Notes: a model not told the origin generated them from the sequence alone. Shown: positions 10,066 to 18,651, counted from the first letter of the stretch. The stretch: DNA of 37,941 bases from Thiocystis violacea (GCF_016583575.1 NZ_NRRG01000048.1:1-37941); one strand, 5' to 3'. Translations and numbers: made by a program.

Positions 10066-10152
10066 TCACCAGCCAGCCGGCATCCGCCGCCCCCACCGCG
10101 GTTGGCCCGGCGGTTCGCCGAACTGGCGCTTGAAGGCGGCGTTGAAATTAGG
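10066..10152 (-). pseudogene. AraC-type regulator C-terminal remnant
   Basis: The minus strand encodes NFNAAFKRQFGEPPGQPRWG followed by a short tail and TGA. This matches the last helix-turn-helix segment of AraC/XylS regulators (pattern SxFxRAFKRxFGxSPxxYR). Nothing upstream continues the domain, so it is a fragment of about 28 residues. It is a short match and could be coincidental. Confidence 0.45.
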
Positions 10153-10200
10153 CACTACAGGAGGCGCTTACAGGAGTCAATCATAAGACCGGCGACTCTC

Positions 10201-10277
10201 GCTTGACGAATCGAGAACAAGAACCGAAAGGGCGGCCAGGAGGCATCGGCAAGGGGCGAAACACCCAACCATCGCGG
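10201..10277. repeat. degraded duplicate of ATPase subunit I gene 3' end (left copy)
   Basis: Matches 11444-11537 in the same orientation: both contain TTGACGAATCGAG, then CGAAxxG, then AGGCATCGGCA(A/G)GGG(G/A)CGAAACACCC. On the minus strand this left copy would encode DGWVFRPLPMP, close to the subunit I tail GRVFRPLPMP. It lacks about 16 bp present in the right copy. The two copies flank the hydrolase gene. Confidence 0.7.
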
Positions 10278-10381
10278 GTTGCCCCAAAGGGTAATTGCGC
10301 CCGTTCCCGGAGCGGTTAGTCTATGCCCGCCCTACCGGCACAAGGTCGCTAGGTCGATTCAACTTTCCCGGAATCCATCGC

Positions 10382-11269
10382 ATGAAAAACCAACATCTTG
10401 CCGCCACCACGCTGGCCTTCGACACACGCTGGTTGTTCCTGCTGTGCCCTTTGCTCATCCCCGTGCTCGGGACCGCCGCCCCCGAGTCCCCACGCCTGAT
10501 GGCCGCGCACACCCAGGTGGTTCGACTCCCGAGCGGCGACCTGGCCGACGTCCATGCCCCGATCGTCTCGCCCCGACTCAATCGCTACTTCGAGGACGCC
10601 TTCCCCCTGGTGATCCTGCTCCAGGGAGCCAGGGTCGACAAATCCAGATACGCCCAGTTCGGACAGCGACTCGCGGCACGCGGCTATGTGGTCGTGATCC
10701 CGAACCACGAACAAGTCATCCCAGGCTTTGGCCTGGCCTTGTTCACCGAGGTCGGCGTGGTGAGCCATGTCCTGGATCGGATGCGTCTCGCGGATGAAGA
10801 CCCCAGTTCCAGACTGTTCCAAATCGTCGACACCGAACGTCTGGGGCTCGTGGGCCATTCCTTCGGTGGCGGTATCGCCATCAATGCGGCCGCGGGTATC
10901 TGCGAGCGACCCTTTGCCTGCCAGGACAGCTTCGAGCGTCCAGACGCCCTCAAGGCCATCGTGGTCTATGGCGGCAATCGCCCCGACTTCGAGGGCGATA
11001 CCTCCGGCGTGGCCGTGGCGCTGCTCCAAGGGACGCTCGACGGCGTGGCCGACCCCGAAAAGGCCGAGCAGACACTCCCCCTCCTGCAGCCACCCCACGC
11101 CCTGATCCACGTCACGGGCGCCAATCACTACGGGATCTGCAACGAGGACGATCCCGAGGCCGACGCCAGTACCCCGACGCTGGACCAGCAACGCGGTCTG
11201 GATCAGATCGTGGGTTGGACCAGTCTGTGGCTAGAGTCGCATCTGACGCCCTCGCCAGGCCAACACTGA
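10382..11269 (+). CDS. secreted alpha/beta hydrolase (dienelactone-hydrolase/chlorophyllase-like)
   Basis: A 295-aa serine hydrolase. The N-terminus has a hydrophobic stretch (LFLLCPLLIPVLGTAA), suggesting a signal peptide. The fold signatures are PLVILLQGARVDKSRYAQFGQRLAARGYVVV read as a strand-loop-helix (oxyanion region near the first Gly), the nucleophile elbow GHSFGG, the acid strand LLQGTLDGVAD, and the catalytic His in TGANHYGI. Close relatives by architecture are chlorophyllase-like and polyester-hydrolase-like proteins; the substrate is unknown. The gene is on the opposite strand to the ATPase cluster it interrupts, is flanked by duplicated I-gene DNA and palindromic repeats, and has no partner, so it looks like an acquired cassette. 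ATG at 10382 is chosen over an upstream ATG because it opens the signal sequence. Confidence 0.78.
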   Translation: MKNQHLAATTLAFDTRWLFLLCPLLIPVLGTAAPESPRLMAAHTQVVRLPSGDLADVHAPIVSPRLNRYFEDAFPLVILLQGARVDKSRYAQFGQRLAARGYVVVIPNHEQVIPGFGLALFTEVGVVSHVLDRMRLADEDPSSRLFQIVDTERLGLVGHSFGGGIAINAAAGICERPFACQDSFERPDALKAIVVYGGNRPDFEGDTSGVAVALLQGTLDGVADPEKAEQTLPLLQPPHALIHVTGANHYGICNEDDPEADASTPTLDQQRGLDQIVGWTSLWLESHLTPSPGQH

Positions 11270-11331
11270 GCCTCGTGGTTCAGGCGGAGCCTGTCGGTCA
11301 CGACGCTTGCGGGTGGGGATCCCGGACCTTG

Positions 11332-11397
11332 GGTGATTTCCGGGAAACCTCGTATTCCGGAGCTTTCGGTCGGGTACGGACTTTCCCTGAAATCGCC
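11332..11397. repeat. palindromic dispersed repeat, compact copy (copy 4)
   Basis: 66 bp made of the two inverted ends almost back to back: GGTGATTTCCGGGAAACC at the left, then CGGTCGGGTACGGAC and TTTCCCTGAAATCGCC at the right. It lies between the hydrolase stop and the subunit I stop, in a 205-bp gap that holds nothing else but the right-hand duplicated segment. The arrangement shows that the minimal unit is a two-armed palindrome without the CAGGATT core. Confidence 0.68.
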
Positions 11398-11443
11398 TTG
11401 GAGTCCGTACGCCCTGACGGCACCAGGACGCAAATCTCCAATC

Positions 11444-11537
11444 GTTTGACGAATCGAGCACGAATCCGAAGGGACTAACCCGTCCCCTGAACCACGGAGG
11501 TAGGCATCGGCAGGGGACGAAACACCCGACCATTGCC
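11444..11537. repeat. subunit I gene 3' end, parent copy of the 10201-10277 duplicate
   Basis: This segment covers the last about 20 codons of the minus-strand subunit I gene plus about 30 bp beyond its stop. It is repeated, with substitutions and a small deletion, at 10201-10277. Together the two copies form direct repeats bracketing the hydrolase. Confidence 0.7.
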
Positions 11538-13295
11538 GTGCAGGAAACGATTGAAAAACTCGAACAGCACCAGCCGCGTGGTCTGAATGGACACGACCAG
11601 TCCCTCAAGCGCGATCACCAGCAGATTGCCCAGGATCATGATGACCAGCCAGGCCCAGGGCGGCGCCGTGTCCGCCACGGCGCTGATCGCCGCCGAGAGA
11701 CTGGCGTGGGCCAGGGCGAAGGCGCCGACGCGGGCGAAGGAGATGGTATTGACGAAGAGCTGCAGACCCGATTCGGCCAGATGTCCGATCGCGGCCAGGG
11801 TGCCCAGCAGGTCGCGATGGACCAGAAAGGCGCCGGTCAGATACCAGAGGAGCCCCAGGATCGGCAACCAGGCCGGACCATCGGCGACGAACCAAGGGAT
11901 CAGACCCAGATAGAGCACCAGGAATCCCAGATCCTGCATCAGCCAGTGCCGGAGATCGCCACGCCAGCGCGCGCCCACTCCGGCGAGCATCTGGCCCAGG
12001 CTCAGCAGACCCACGGCGACCAGCAGCGGAACCAGCAGGATGCCGATCGGGTCGTGCAGGGGACTAACCCAGAGCGCCGGCAGGATGTCCTCGCGTGCGA
12101 AGAGGCTGCCCTGAAGCAGGCCGAACAGCATCGCCGATGCGCCACCCCAGACCAGCAGGCCGGCCAGGGGCAGACGTGGACGCAGCCAGAGACCGAGGCC
12201 CAACAGCACCGCCCCCTGCCCCAGGTCGCCGAACATATAGCCGAACAGCAAGGGCACCAGGATGGCCAGCAGCGGGGTCGGATCCACTTCATCGGAACCC
12301 GGCACCCCGAGGGCGCGCGCGAAGATCTCGAAGGGGCGCATCCAGGGCGGATTCCAAAGCACCTGGGGCACGCGCTTGCCGCGCGGCGGCGGGGCCAGGC
12401 GCAGGAGGGCGCGCGCTCGGGTCCGGTCCAGTGTCGCGTTCAGGCTCGTGCCACCCAGATCATGGGTCCAGCCGGTGATCCAGACCAGATTCGCGCTGGC
12501 CGGCTCCAGACAGCCCACATGGCGCACGAACCAGCTCAGGGTAGAGACCTTGCCGAGCGAGACGCCGAGATCATATTCGTCGAAAAGCGTATCCAGCTCC
12601 GCCTGGAGATGAACCACGCGGGTGGCTAGAAAGGTCCGGCGGGCGCGGATCCGGCCCAGTGAGTCGCGCGCGTCGCCCTTCAGCCAGGCCGGCCGCTCGA
12701 TGAGACGGCCCTTGACCGACTGGACCAGCCGCTTGGCCTCGTCGAGACGCTCGCGCGGTCCGAGGATCATGACGCAGCGCTCCTTCTCCCAGGGAATCTG
12801 GCGCAACAGCATGGCGTCCGGCAGTGGCCACCGAGCCTCCAGCGGGAGCACGGCGCAGAAGGTTCCGAGGATGGGACCGCTGCGCGCGACGGCGCCAAAA
12901 TCCAACTCAGTGTCGATCAGCGTTTCGATCACCTGGGCCAGCCATTTGAGCCTGAGCAATTCCTCCTCGCAGGATTGCAGCAGGTCGATCAGCGGATCGG
13001 CCTCGACACGCCAGGCCGCGATCCGCGCCATGGCACGCTCCAGGACCGCCTCGGGTGGCTCGATCAGGACCGAATGACGCCAGATTCCGCGCTCCCAGTA
13101 ACGGCCGTAGCGGGGATAGAGCGACTCATGGACGGCGAGCGGCTCGGCTAGATGGGCGAGCGGGAAATCCGCCTCGCGCCGGTCGTGCCGCTCGATCTCG
13201 ATCGCCCCGGTACGCGCCAACTCGGCCAGGATCCGCACGCTCTCGGCCCGCGGACAGAGGATCTCGAACCAGCGCGTGGAAAGGGGACGGAACAT
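11475..13295 (-). CDS. atpI (V-type; ntpI): V/A-type ATPase subunit I (a-subunit/stator), minus-strand cluster
   Basis: A 606-aa subunit with a soluble N-terminal half (residues 1-320, coiled-coil arms) and a membrane half with about seven helices. Diagnostic segments are EVDPTPLLAILVPLLFGYMFGDLGQGAVL at the first membrane hairpin (quoted here only as a landmark), LPALWVSPLHDPIG, and NTISFARVGAFALAHASL, whose Arg is the essential half-channel residue. The end is EGLVVSIQTTRLVLFEFF then GRVFRPL. It forms the ion half-channels against the K ring. The ATG at 13295 shares a base with the C stop. Downstream, K is displaced by the inserted hydrolase, so I and K may no longer be co-transcribed. Confidence 0.92.
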   Translation of the reverse strand: MFRPLSTRWFEILCPRAESVRILAELARTGAIEIERHDRREADFPLAHLAEPLAVHESLYPRYGRYWERGIWRHSVLIEPPEAVLERAMARIAAWRVEADPLIDLLQSCEEELLRLKWLAQVIETLIDTELDFGAVARSGPILGTFCAVLPLEARWPLPDAMLLRQIPWEKERCVMILGPRERLDEAKRLVQSVKGRLIERPAWLKGDARDSLGRIRARRTFLATRVVHLQAELDTLFDEYDLGVSLGKVSTLSWFVRHVGCLEPASANLVWITGWTHDLGGTSLNATLDRTRARALLRLAPPPRGKRVPQVLWNPPWMRPFEIFARALGVPGSDEVDPTPLLAILVPLLFGYMFGDLGQGAVLLGLGLWLRPRLPLAGLLVWGGASAMLFGLLQGSLFAREDILPALWVSPLHDPIGILLVPLLVAVGLLSLGQMLAGVGARWRGDLRHWLMQDLGFLVLYLGLIPWFVADGPAWLPILGLLWYLTGAFLVHRDLLGTLAAIGHLAESGLQLFVNTISFARVGAFALAHASLSAAISAVADTAPPWAWLVIMILGNLLVIALEGLVVSIQTTRLVLFEFFNRFLHGNGRVFRPLPMPTSVVQGTG

Positions 13296-14113
13296 CAGCC
13301 GGTCGGCTCCTGACCGAAGAGCGCCCGACGGATCAACTCGCCGCGCAGCCGCTCAAGATCCAGGAACACCAGACCCAGATAGGCGAAGACGGCGACGGCC
13401 GTCAGCGGCTGGCGACGGAAACCCAGACGCAGCCGCTCGCGCAGGGCGCGACGCCGGTCCCAGGCGGTCTCGGGGCTGGCCGCGCGGAAGGCGGCGAGAT
13501 GTTGCCCGACCAGCGCGATCAAGGCGTCCAGGTGGTCGCGGGACTCCTGTCCAGTGGACGGCCAGCGGGCAATCCAACCCGCCAACCAGCGCCCGCCGAT
13601 CCCCTCCCCGTCCTGCGCGACCTCGCCACCGATCGATGCCAGGAATCGATCGAGGACATCCATCGGCTGGGAAGCCTTCCGGTCCCGATCCCCCCGTCGC
13701 TCCCCGAACCGACCATCCGGGCCGGCGACATCGCCGCCGGGAAAGGCGCCGGCCGCGTAGTCACCGAGCCAATCCGGCCGGGGTTCGCCGCGCGCCAGGT
13801 GCTCGATCAGCGGAAGCCAGGGCAACCAGGCCAGCCAGAGCACCGCCGCGCGCCAGGGCTCCGGAACCCAATCCGCGACCTGCTCGATCCGTTCCCCGGC
13901 CAGCCCGCGCAATCCCCGCTCCAGATCAGGCACCTGGCTGTGCGCCGAGAAGCCCTTGATCCAGGGTCCGAGCACCCCGCCGCGGGCCTCTTCAAGAAAA
14001 GCCGAGAGTGTGCGGGCCGCCGCCAGGCGTTCCCAATCCGCCTCGCTGGGCAATTGGGCCAGACGCGCCTGCATCCGCGCCTGAGCGTAGCCGAACCCGA
14101 CACCATCGATCAC
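13295..14113 (-). CDS. atpC (V-type; ntpC): V/A-type ATPase subunit C-like (AC39), shortened, minus-strand cluster
   Basis: A 272-aa protein, about 80 residues shorter than the partner copy at 15130. The N-terminus GYAQARMQARLAQLPSEADW and ARTLSAFLEEA follow the pattern of subunit C/AC39, which bridges the rotor axle to the K ring. A hydrophilic Gly/Asp/Arg-rich linker (about residues 120-150, including GGDVAGPDGRFGERRGDRD) is unusual and may replace a helical segment. The GTG start at 14113 overlaps the upstream gene stop as GTGA. Identity relies on N-terminal pattern plus the same slot as C in the other cluster. Confidence 0.68.
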   Translation of the reverse strand: MIDGVGFGYAQARMQARLAQLPSEADWERLAAARTLSAFLEEARGGVLGPWIKGFSAHSQVPDLERGLRGLAGERIEQVADWVPEPWRAAVLWLAWLPWLPLIEHLARGEPRPDWLGDYAAGAFPGGDVAGPDGRFGERRGDRDRKASQPMDVLDRFLASIGGEVAQDGEGIGGRWLAGWIARWPSTGQESRDHLDALIALVGQHLAAFRAASPETAWDRRRALRERLRLGFRRQPLTAVAVFAYLGLVFLDLERLRGELIRRALFGQEPTG

Positions 14114-14481
14114 GATCCGTCCCCCCCGGTGCCGGAATCCGCGCCCGGCGCGGTCAGGCCGATGATCTCGTCCGCGAGGGCGGCGACCGCGCGCTCCAGG
14201 CGCGCGAGCGCGCGCCCGTCCGGGTCGCCGCCGGCCTCGGCGGTACGCGGCAGCGAGCCAAGCGCCCGCTCGACGCTGGCATCCGCCAGCCGATGCGCCT
14301 TCAGAAGGCGCGCATCGGTCCGCTCCCCGATACGACGCGCGCGTTCCTCGGCCGTCTTGATCAGACTGGCGGCTTCAAGACGGCAGGCGTCGATCCGCTC
14401 GCGAGCCCTAGCCTCCGCCTCCAGAACCCGATTGAAGGCCAGATCGCCGGGCGCCGTGCCGTTGGACTCGTTGCTGGTCAT
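14110..14481 (-). CDS. V/A-type ATPase peripheral-stalk coiled-coil subunit (G/H-like), minus-strand cluster
   Basis: A 123-aa Ala/Arg/Glu-rich helical protein (FNRVLEAEARARERIDACR, SLIKTAEERARRIGER) with no membrane segment. It fits the small coiled-coil partner of subunit E (called G or H). It is the first gene of the minus cluster and overlaps C by 4 nt. The ATG at 14481 has GGAG close upstream; a GTG at 14496 is possible but has no ribosome site. Low sequence complexity means the assignment rests on order and composition. Confidence 0.65.
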   Translation of the reverse strand: MTSNESNGTAPGDLAFNRVLEAEARARERIDACRLEAASLIKTAEERARRIGERTDARLLKAHRLADASVERALGSLPRTAEAGGDPDGRALARLERAVAALADEIIGLTAPGADSGTGGDGS

Positions 14482-14768
14482 GGGCTCCACATCCACGGGA
14501 TGGATTCAAAATGATGGTAGAACCCAGGCCCGTTTGTTCAACTGACCTGGCGCAAGCGCCCTGGGGATGCCGGGCACCTTTTCGCGAGACATCCCCAGCG
14601 CGGTATCGGTCGGTCATGCGATCGGTATAAACTGACGCGCTTGGCGCGCCCGCCCCAACCTCGATGGAGGCGCGGGCGCGCCCCAGATACCCTTCCCCAA
14701 CCCCGATCGCGTTCGGGGAGACAGGGGAGACGCGAGGCGCCGACGGCGCGATTTTCACGGTAACGGCT
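14482..14768. promoter_or_regulatory. shared divergent intergenic region of the two ATPase clusters
   Basis: 287 bp separating the two head-to-head clusters. Visible structures: a perfect 11-bp inverted repeat GGCGCGCCCGC at 14643-14653 with its complement at 14672-14682, just upstream of the plus cluster; GGCGCAAGCGCC, a 5-bp-stem hairpin; and GGGGATG/CATCCCC arms about 21 bp apart. GGTATAAACTG near 14625 offers a possible plus-strand -10 (TATAAA) without a strong -35. No gene is supported here. Any coordinated control of both clusters would act from this stretch. Confidence 0.5.
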
Positions 14769-15086
14769 ATGGATGACACCCTCAAACGATTGCTCGACGC
14801 CGAGATGCGCGCCGAACGGCTGGCCAAGCAGGCCGAGGAGGAGCAGGACAGCACCATCCAGCACGCCATGGACGACGCCAAGGTGGAGAACGATCGCTTC
14901 ACCGCCCGCATCCCGGACCTGCACCGGGCCTTCATCGCCAAGGCGGAGGAACGCGCCGAGCAGAACATCGCCGAGCTGCGCCGCCGTTACGACGAGCGTC
15001 ACATCCAGTTGCGCGACCAGGCCGAGCAGCGCGAGGACGAGGCCCTGGAGGCCGCGTTCCAGATCCTGATCGGTCCCGAGCGTTGA
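14769..15086 (+). CDS. V/A-type ATPase peripheral-stalk coiled-coil subunit (G/H-like), plus-strand cluster
   Basis: A 105-aa wholly helical, charged protein (LLDAEMRAERLAKQAEEEQ, AFIAKAEERAEQNIAELRR, QREDEALEAAF). The pattern of a first heptad segment followed by Lys/Glu repeats matches the small stalk subunit that pairs with E. It opens the plus cluster, 43 bp before C. The ATG at 14769 matches the start of the heptad region; an upstream in-frame ATG would add a low-complexity leader translated from the intergenic hairpin region. Confidence 0.72.
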   Translation: MDDTLKRLLDAEMRAERLAKQAEEEQDSTIQHAMDDAKVENDRFTARIPDLHRAFIAKAEERAEQNIAELRRRYDERHIQLRDQAEQREDEALEAAFQILIGPER

Positions 15087-15129
15087 GCGATGCGACTCGC
15101 CTTCCACCGTCAGTGCGCCGTGACCCGCC

Positions 15130-16185
15130 ATGAGTAGCGCCGATCAAGCCTATCTGAATACCCGCGTGTCCATGATGTCGCTGCGCCTGCTGGCGCCCGA
15201 GGCGATCGGACCGATCGCGCGGATGCCGCTCCCGGCCCTCGCCGAGCGCTTCGGCCTCGGCGCGCTGCTCGACGAGCCGTCCTCGATCACCACCCGTCGG
15301 CGCGTCCTTGAGCAAGGCTTGACCCAGGTTCTCCTGGCGGAAATGCAGCTGCTGATGCGCCCCATGAGCGCGGCCCATCGACAACTGGTCCTGGCCTGGG
15401 GACGCAAGTTCGCGCTCTACAACCTCAAGACGCTGCTTCGCGGCAAGCTGTACGCGCTCGACCAGAAGGAGATCCGCGAGCATCTGTTCGATCTGCCCGA
15501 CTTCATGCGTCTGCCCAGCGAGTTGTTCCGGGCCGAGAACGTGCTGGAACTCCTGCGACAACTGGAGGCCGGCCCCTACCGCCAGATCGCCCGTCAGGCC
15601 CGCGAGGTCTACGAGCAGCAGCGCGAGCCCTTCGCCCTGGAGGCGGCGGTCGATCAGCGCTACTACGCCGAGATCGTCCACCAGATCATGGGCTTCGACG
15701 TCAACCACCTGGATTCGCTGCGCCGTCTTCTGGGCGCGGAGCTGGACCGCGTGGCACTGCTCTGGCTCCTGCGTTTCCGGTTCTCCTATCATCTCTCGCC
15801 CTCCGAAACCTACTATCGACTGGTTCCCTCGATGCGTTTGCTGACGCGCGAACGGTTGCTGAATCTCGTCAATCTGGAGAGTCTCCGGCAGGTCATCGAC
15901 GCCCTGCCGGAGCCGCTGAACGCCCTCCTGGCCAAGTGCGAGACCATCGCCGAGGTGCAGCCGCACCTCGTCAGCCACACCCAGGGCGAGCTGCGCTGGA
16001 TCCTGCATCAGAGTCAGTCCGCCGTGGCGCGCGCCCTGGCCTATCTGATGCTGCGCGAGTCCGATCTGATGCTCCTGTTCGCGGTGGCGCAGGGCCGGCT
16101 GTTGCAGTTCCCGGAGCGGACCATCGAGGTCGCCCTGGACCTGATCGAGGCGCACCCGGCCAGAGCGGACGCGCGGGCGGCATGA
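15130..16185 (+). CDS. atpC (V-type; ntpC): V/A-type ATPase subunit C (AC39), plus-strand cluster
   Basis: A 351-aa subunit of normal family length. The start YLNTRVSMMSLRLL, the middle WGRKFALYNLKTLLRGKLY and the later Y(Y)AEIVHQIMGFDVNHLDSLRRLLGAELDR segment (landmark) with RFRFSYHLSPSETYYRLVP identify the vacuolar-ATPase C/AC39 fold, a helical funnel joining the central axle to the membrane ring. It lies between the stalk subunit and subunit I, the same slot as the shortened copy at 13295-14113. Confidence 0.88.
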   Translation: MSSADQAYLNTRVSMMSLRLLAPEAIGPIARMPLPALAERFGLGALLDEPSSITTRRRVLEQGLTQVLLAEMQLLMRPMSAAHRQLVLAWGRKFALYNLKTLLRGKLYALDQKEIREHLFDLPDFMRLPSELFRAENVLELLRQLEAGPYRQIARQAREVYEQQREPFALEAAVDQRYYAEIVHQIMGFDVNHLDSLRRLLGAELDRVALLWLLRFRFSYHLSPSETYYRLVPSMRLLTRERLLNLVNLESLRQVIDALPEPLNALLAKCETIAEVQPHLVSHTQGELRWILHQSQSAVARALAYLMLRESDLMLLFAVAQGRLLQFPERTIEVALDLIEAHPARADARAA

Positions 16186-16258
16186 GCGGGACGCATGAGG
16201 CGCCGGCTTCCACATTTCACGCCCAGCGAGTGATACCGCGATGCTAAGGTCCGTGCCG

Positions 16259-18139
16259 ATGAAACACGTCCGCCTGCTGGTTCTCACCGAGAACCTGCCC
16301 CAGGCGTCCCTGGCCCTGGCCGAGACCGAGAGCTTTCACCCGGACACCCGAGCACCCGAGGAAATCCGGCTCGACGCCATGCCCGGCCGCGACTATCGCG
16401 AGATCTTCAACCAGGCCCAATCGCGCCTGGCCAAGATCACGCGACTCATCCCGGTCGATGGGGAGCCCCGGATCGACGAGGTCCGGGTGGTCGAGTTCGC
16501 GGAGCTGGGCGCCCTGAACGACTGGCTCGGCGAGTTGTGGGGGGAGGTCTCCAGCTACGAGGAGGATTTCCGCCGTCTCGACGACAGCGAGCGGCTGACC
16601 AAGGAACAGCAGGCGTCGCTGGCCAATTTCGCCCATCTGAACATCGATCTCGGGCTGCTTCGCGGCAAGACCCGCTTCCTGAATTTCCACGTCGGCCTGG
16701 TCCCGCGCGAGAATCTGCGCCAACTGGAGGACGCCGCCCGACTGGCCGATTATCTTCTGCATGTCTACATGCACGAGGGCGAGAACGCCCATGTCGTGGT
16801 CGTGGGTCCGACCGGCGATCAGGAGGCCCAGATCGCCTCGGTGCTCGCCGCCGCCGGCTTCCAGAACCTCCCGATTCCACAGGGACTCGATCGCGAGCCC
16901 GAGGCGCTGTACCGCGATCTCGCCGAGCAGCGTCTGTCGATCGAGGAGCAGCGCCAGTCCCTCCAGGAGACCCTGGAGCGCTGGGGCCAGCCCTTCCATG
17001 AGCGTCTGCTGAACGCCCGCAAGACCCTGATGCTGGCCGAGCCGCTGGTCGCCCTTGACCCCTCGCTGCACAGCGCCGGGCATCTCGCCCATCTGGTCGG
17101 CTGGGTTCCCGCGCGCGCCGTGGCGGCCCTGGACCAGCGTCTGCGCGAGTCCTTGAACCTGCCATTCGACCTGCTGGTACGCGACCCGCGACCCGATGAG
17201 CGCCGCCTGGTGCCCACGGTGCCGGTGAAAAGCCGCTGGCTCACCCCCTTCGCCATGCTCGTCCATCAGTACGGCATCCCCTCCTATGGCGAGGTCGATC
17301 CGACCCCACTGTTCGCGGTCACCTTCCTGCTGATGTTCGGGATGATGTTCGGCGACCTGGGTCATGGCGGCGTGATCGCGCTGGCCGCCTGGCTGGCCAG
17401 GGACAAGCTGCCCAAGTTCTATCTGTTCGGCGTCTTCGCGGGGATTTCCTCGATGGGCTTCGGGCTGCTGTTCGGCAGTCTCTTCGGCTACGAGGAGATC
17501 CTGCCCGCGCTCTGGATGTCGCCGCTGCACGATCCGATCCTCATGCTCAAGGTCGCGCTGGGCTGGGGCATCGCCTTCATCGTCATCGCCTGTCTGCTCG
17601 GCATCTACAACCGGCTCGCGATCGGCGATCGGGTGGGCGCGGTCTTCGAGCGCCACGGACTGGTCAATCTGCTCTTCTACCTGGCCTTCCTCTGGGGTGG
17701 CTATGGTCTGGCGACGTCCGGGGGCTTCGGCGCCCTGCCCGCCGCGCTGGCGGTCGGCTCGCTGCTCGCGCTCGCCGCCTTCCAATGGCGTCACCTGAGC
17801 GCGCCCACCGGGGAAAAGATCCTGGTGGTCGTGATCGAGACGCTCGACACCGTCATCGTCTATCTCTCGAACACCCTGTCCTTCCTGCGCGTCGCCGCCT
17901 TCAGCCTGAACCACGTCGCCCTGGCGCTGGCCGTCTTCACCCTGGCCGACATGATGGGCGCCTTCGGGCATCTGGTCACCATCCTGCTCGGCAATGTCTT
18001 CATCCTCGTGCTGGAGGGCGGAATCGTCATGATTCAGGTGATGCGGCTGCAATACTACGAAGGCTTCTCGCGCTATTTTTCCGGCGACGGACATCAATTC
18101 CTGCCCTTGCGCCTGCGTCGAGGATCGGCGTCCTCCTGA
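16259..18139 (+). CDS. atpI (V-type; ntpI): V/A-type ATPase subunit I (a-subunit/stator), plus-strand cluster
   Basis: A 626-aa subunit. The soluble half starts MKHVRLLVLTENLPQ, the normal family opening, which with TAAGG 9 nt upstream supports the ATG at 16259 rather than the ATG at 16241. The membrane half carries EVDPTPLFAVTFLLMFGMM, FGDLGHGGVI, LPALWMSPLHDPILM and NTLSFLRVAAFSLNHVALA with the essential Arg. The end is LEGGIVMIQVMRLQYYEGF. Roles are the ion half-channel and stator link. It sits 73 bp after C and 53 bp before K. Confidence 0.93.
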   Translation: MKHVRLLVLTENLPQASLALAETESFHPDTRAPEEIRLDAMPGRDYREIFNQAQSRLAKITRLIPVDGEPRIDEVRVVEFAELGALNDWLGELWGEVSSYEEDFRRLDDSERLTKEQQASLANFAHLNIDLGLLRGKTRFLNFHVGLVPRENLRQLEDAARLADYLLHVYMHEGENAHVVVVGPTGDQEAQIASVLAAAGFQNLPIPQGLDREPEALYRDLAEQRLSIEEQRQSLQETLERWGQPFHERLLNARKTLMLAEPLVALDPSLHSAGHLAHLVGWVPARAVAALDQRLRESLNLPFDLLVRDPRPDERRLVPTVPVKSRWLTPFAMLVHQYGIPSYGEVDPTPLFAVTFLLMFGMMFGDLGHGGVIALAAWLARDKLPKFYLFGVFAGISSMGFGLLFGSLFGYEEILPALWMSPLHDPILMLKVALGWGIAFIVIACLLGIYNRLAIGDRVGAVFERHGLVNLLFYLAFLWGGYGLATSGGFGALPAALAVGSLLALAAFQWRHLSAPTGEKILVVVIETLDTVIVYLSNTLSFLRVAAFSLNHVALALAVFTLADMMGAFGHLVTILLGNVFILVLEGGIVMIQVMRLQYYEGFSRYFSGDGHQFLPLRLRRGSASS

Positions 18140-18192
18140 CGTCGGCGCGGCTGTCCGGGCAACGACAACACATCAACCCCAAGGAGCATTCC

Positions 18193-18642
18193 ATGTACTG
18201 GCTCGTCGCACTCATGTCCCTGGCCATTGTCGGCCTGATCGTCTCCGGCATCCTGCTGGAGATCCGCCCCACCCTCGCCACGCGGATCCGCCCCTGGTAC
18301 AAGCCGGCGATGGGCACCCAACTGGTCGTCTTCGTCGGCGCCCAGTTCGGGCTTCTCCTGCTCGGGATCTCGGACGTCATGGCGGCGGTCGAACCCGCGG
18401 CCAGCGGGGCGATCGAGATGTCGACCGGCATGGGCCTGGCCATCCTCGGCGTCGGCATCCCCACCGGACTCTCGACCATCGGCGCCGGCATCGCCGTGGG
18501 TCCGATCGGCGCCGCCTCGCTGGCCGCCGTGATGGAGCGCCCCGAGGCGCTGGGCCGCACCCTGATCTTTCTCGGCCTGGCCGAGGGTATCGCCATCTAC
18601 GGTCTGGTCATGAGTATCCTGTTGCTCAACCGACTCGGCTGA
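18193..18642 (+). CDS. atpK (V-type; ntpK): V/A-type ATPase membrane rotor subunit K/c, plus-strand cluster
   Basis: A 149-aa proteolipid with two extra N-terminal hydrophobic stretches (WLVALMSLAIVGLIVSGIL and LVVFVGAQFGLLLLGI) before a c-type hairpin: GLSTIGAGIAVGPIGAASL, the loop MERPEALGR, and FLGLAEGIAIYGLVMSI with the ion-binding Glu. The start at 18193 follows AAGGAG by 6 nt, the best ribosome site of the cluster, as expected for a subunit made in many copies. The hairpin end (AEGIAIYGL, ILLLNRLG) is nearly the same as in the minus-cluster K, while the N-termini differ completely. Confidence 0.9.
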   Translation: MYWLVALMSLAIVGLIVSGILLEIRPTLATRIRPWYKPAMGTQLVVFVGAQFGLLLLGISDVMAAVEPAASGAIEMSTGMGLAILGVGIPTGLSTIGAGIAVGPIGAASLAAVMERPEALGRTLIFLGLAEGIAIYGLVMSILLLNRLG

Positions 18643-18651
18643 ACGCCCACG

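Noticed and set aside
16244-18097. 617-codon minus-strand open frame opposite subunit I
   Set aside because: Glu/Gln/His-rich antisense shadow with no membrane segments; the plus strand encodes a convincing subunit I.
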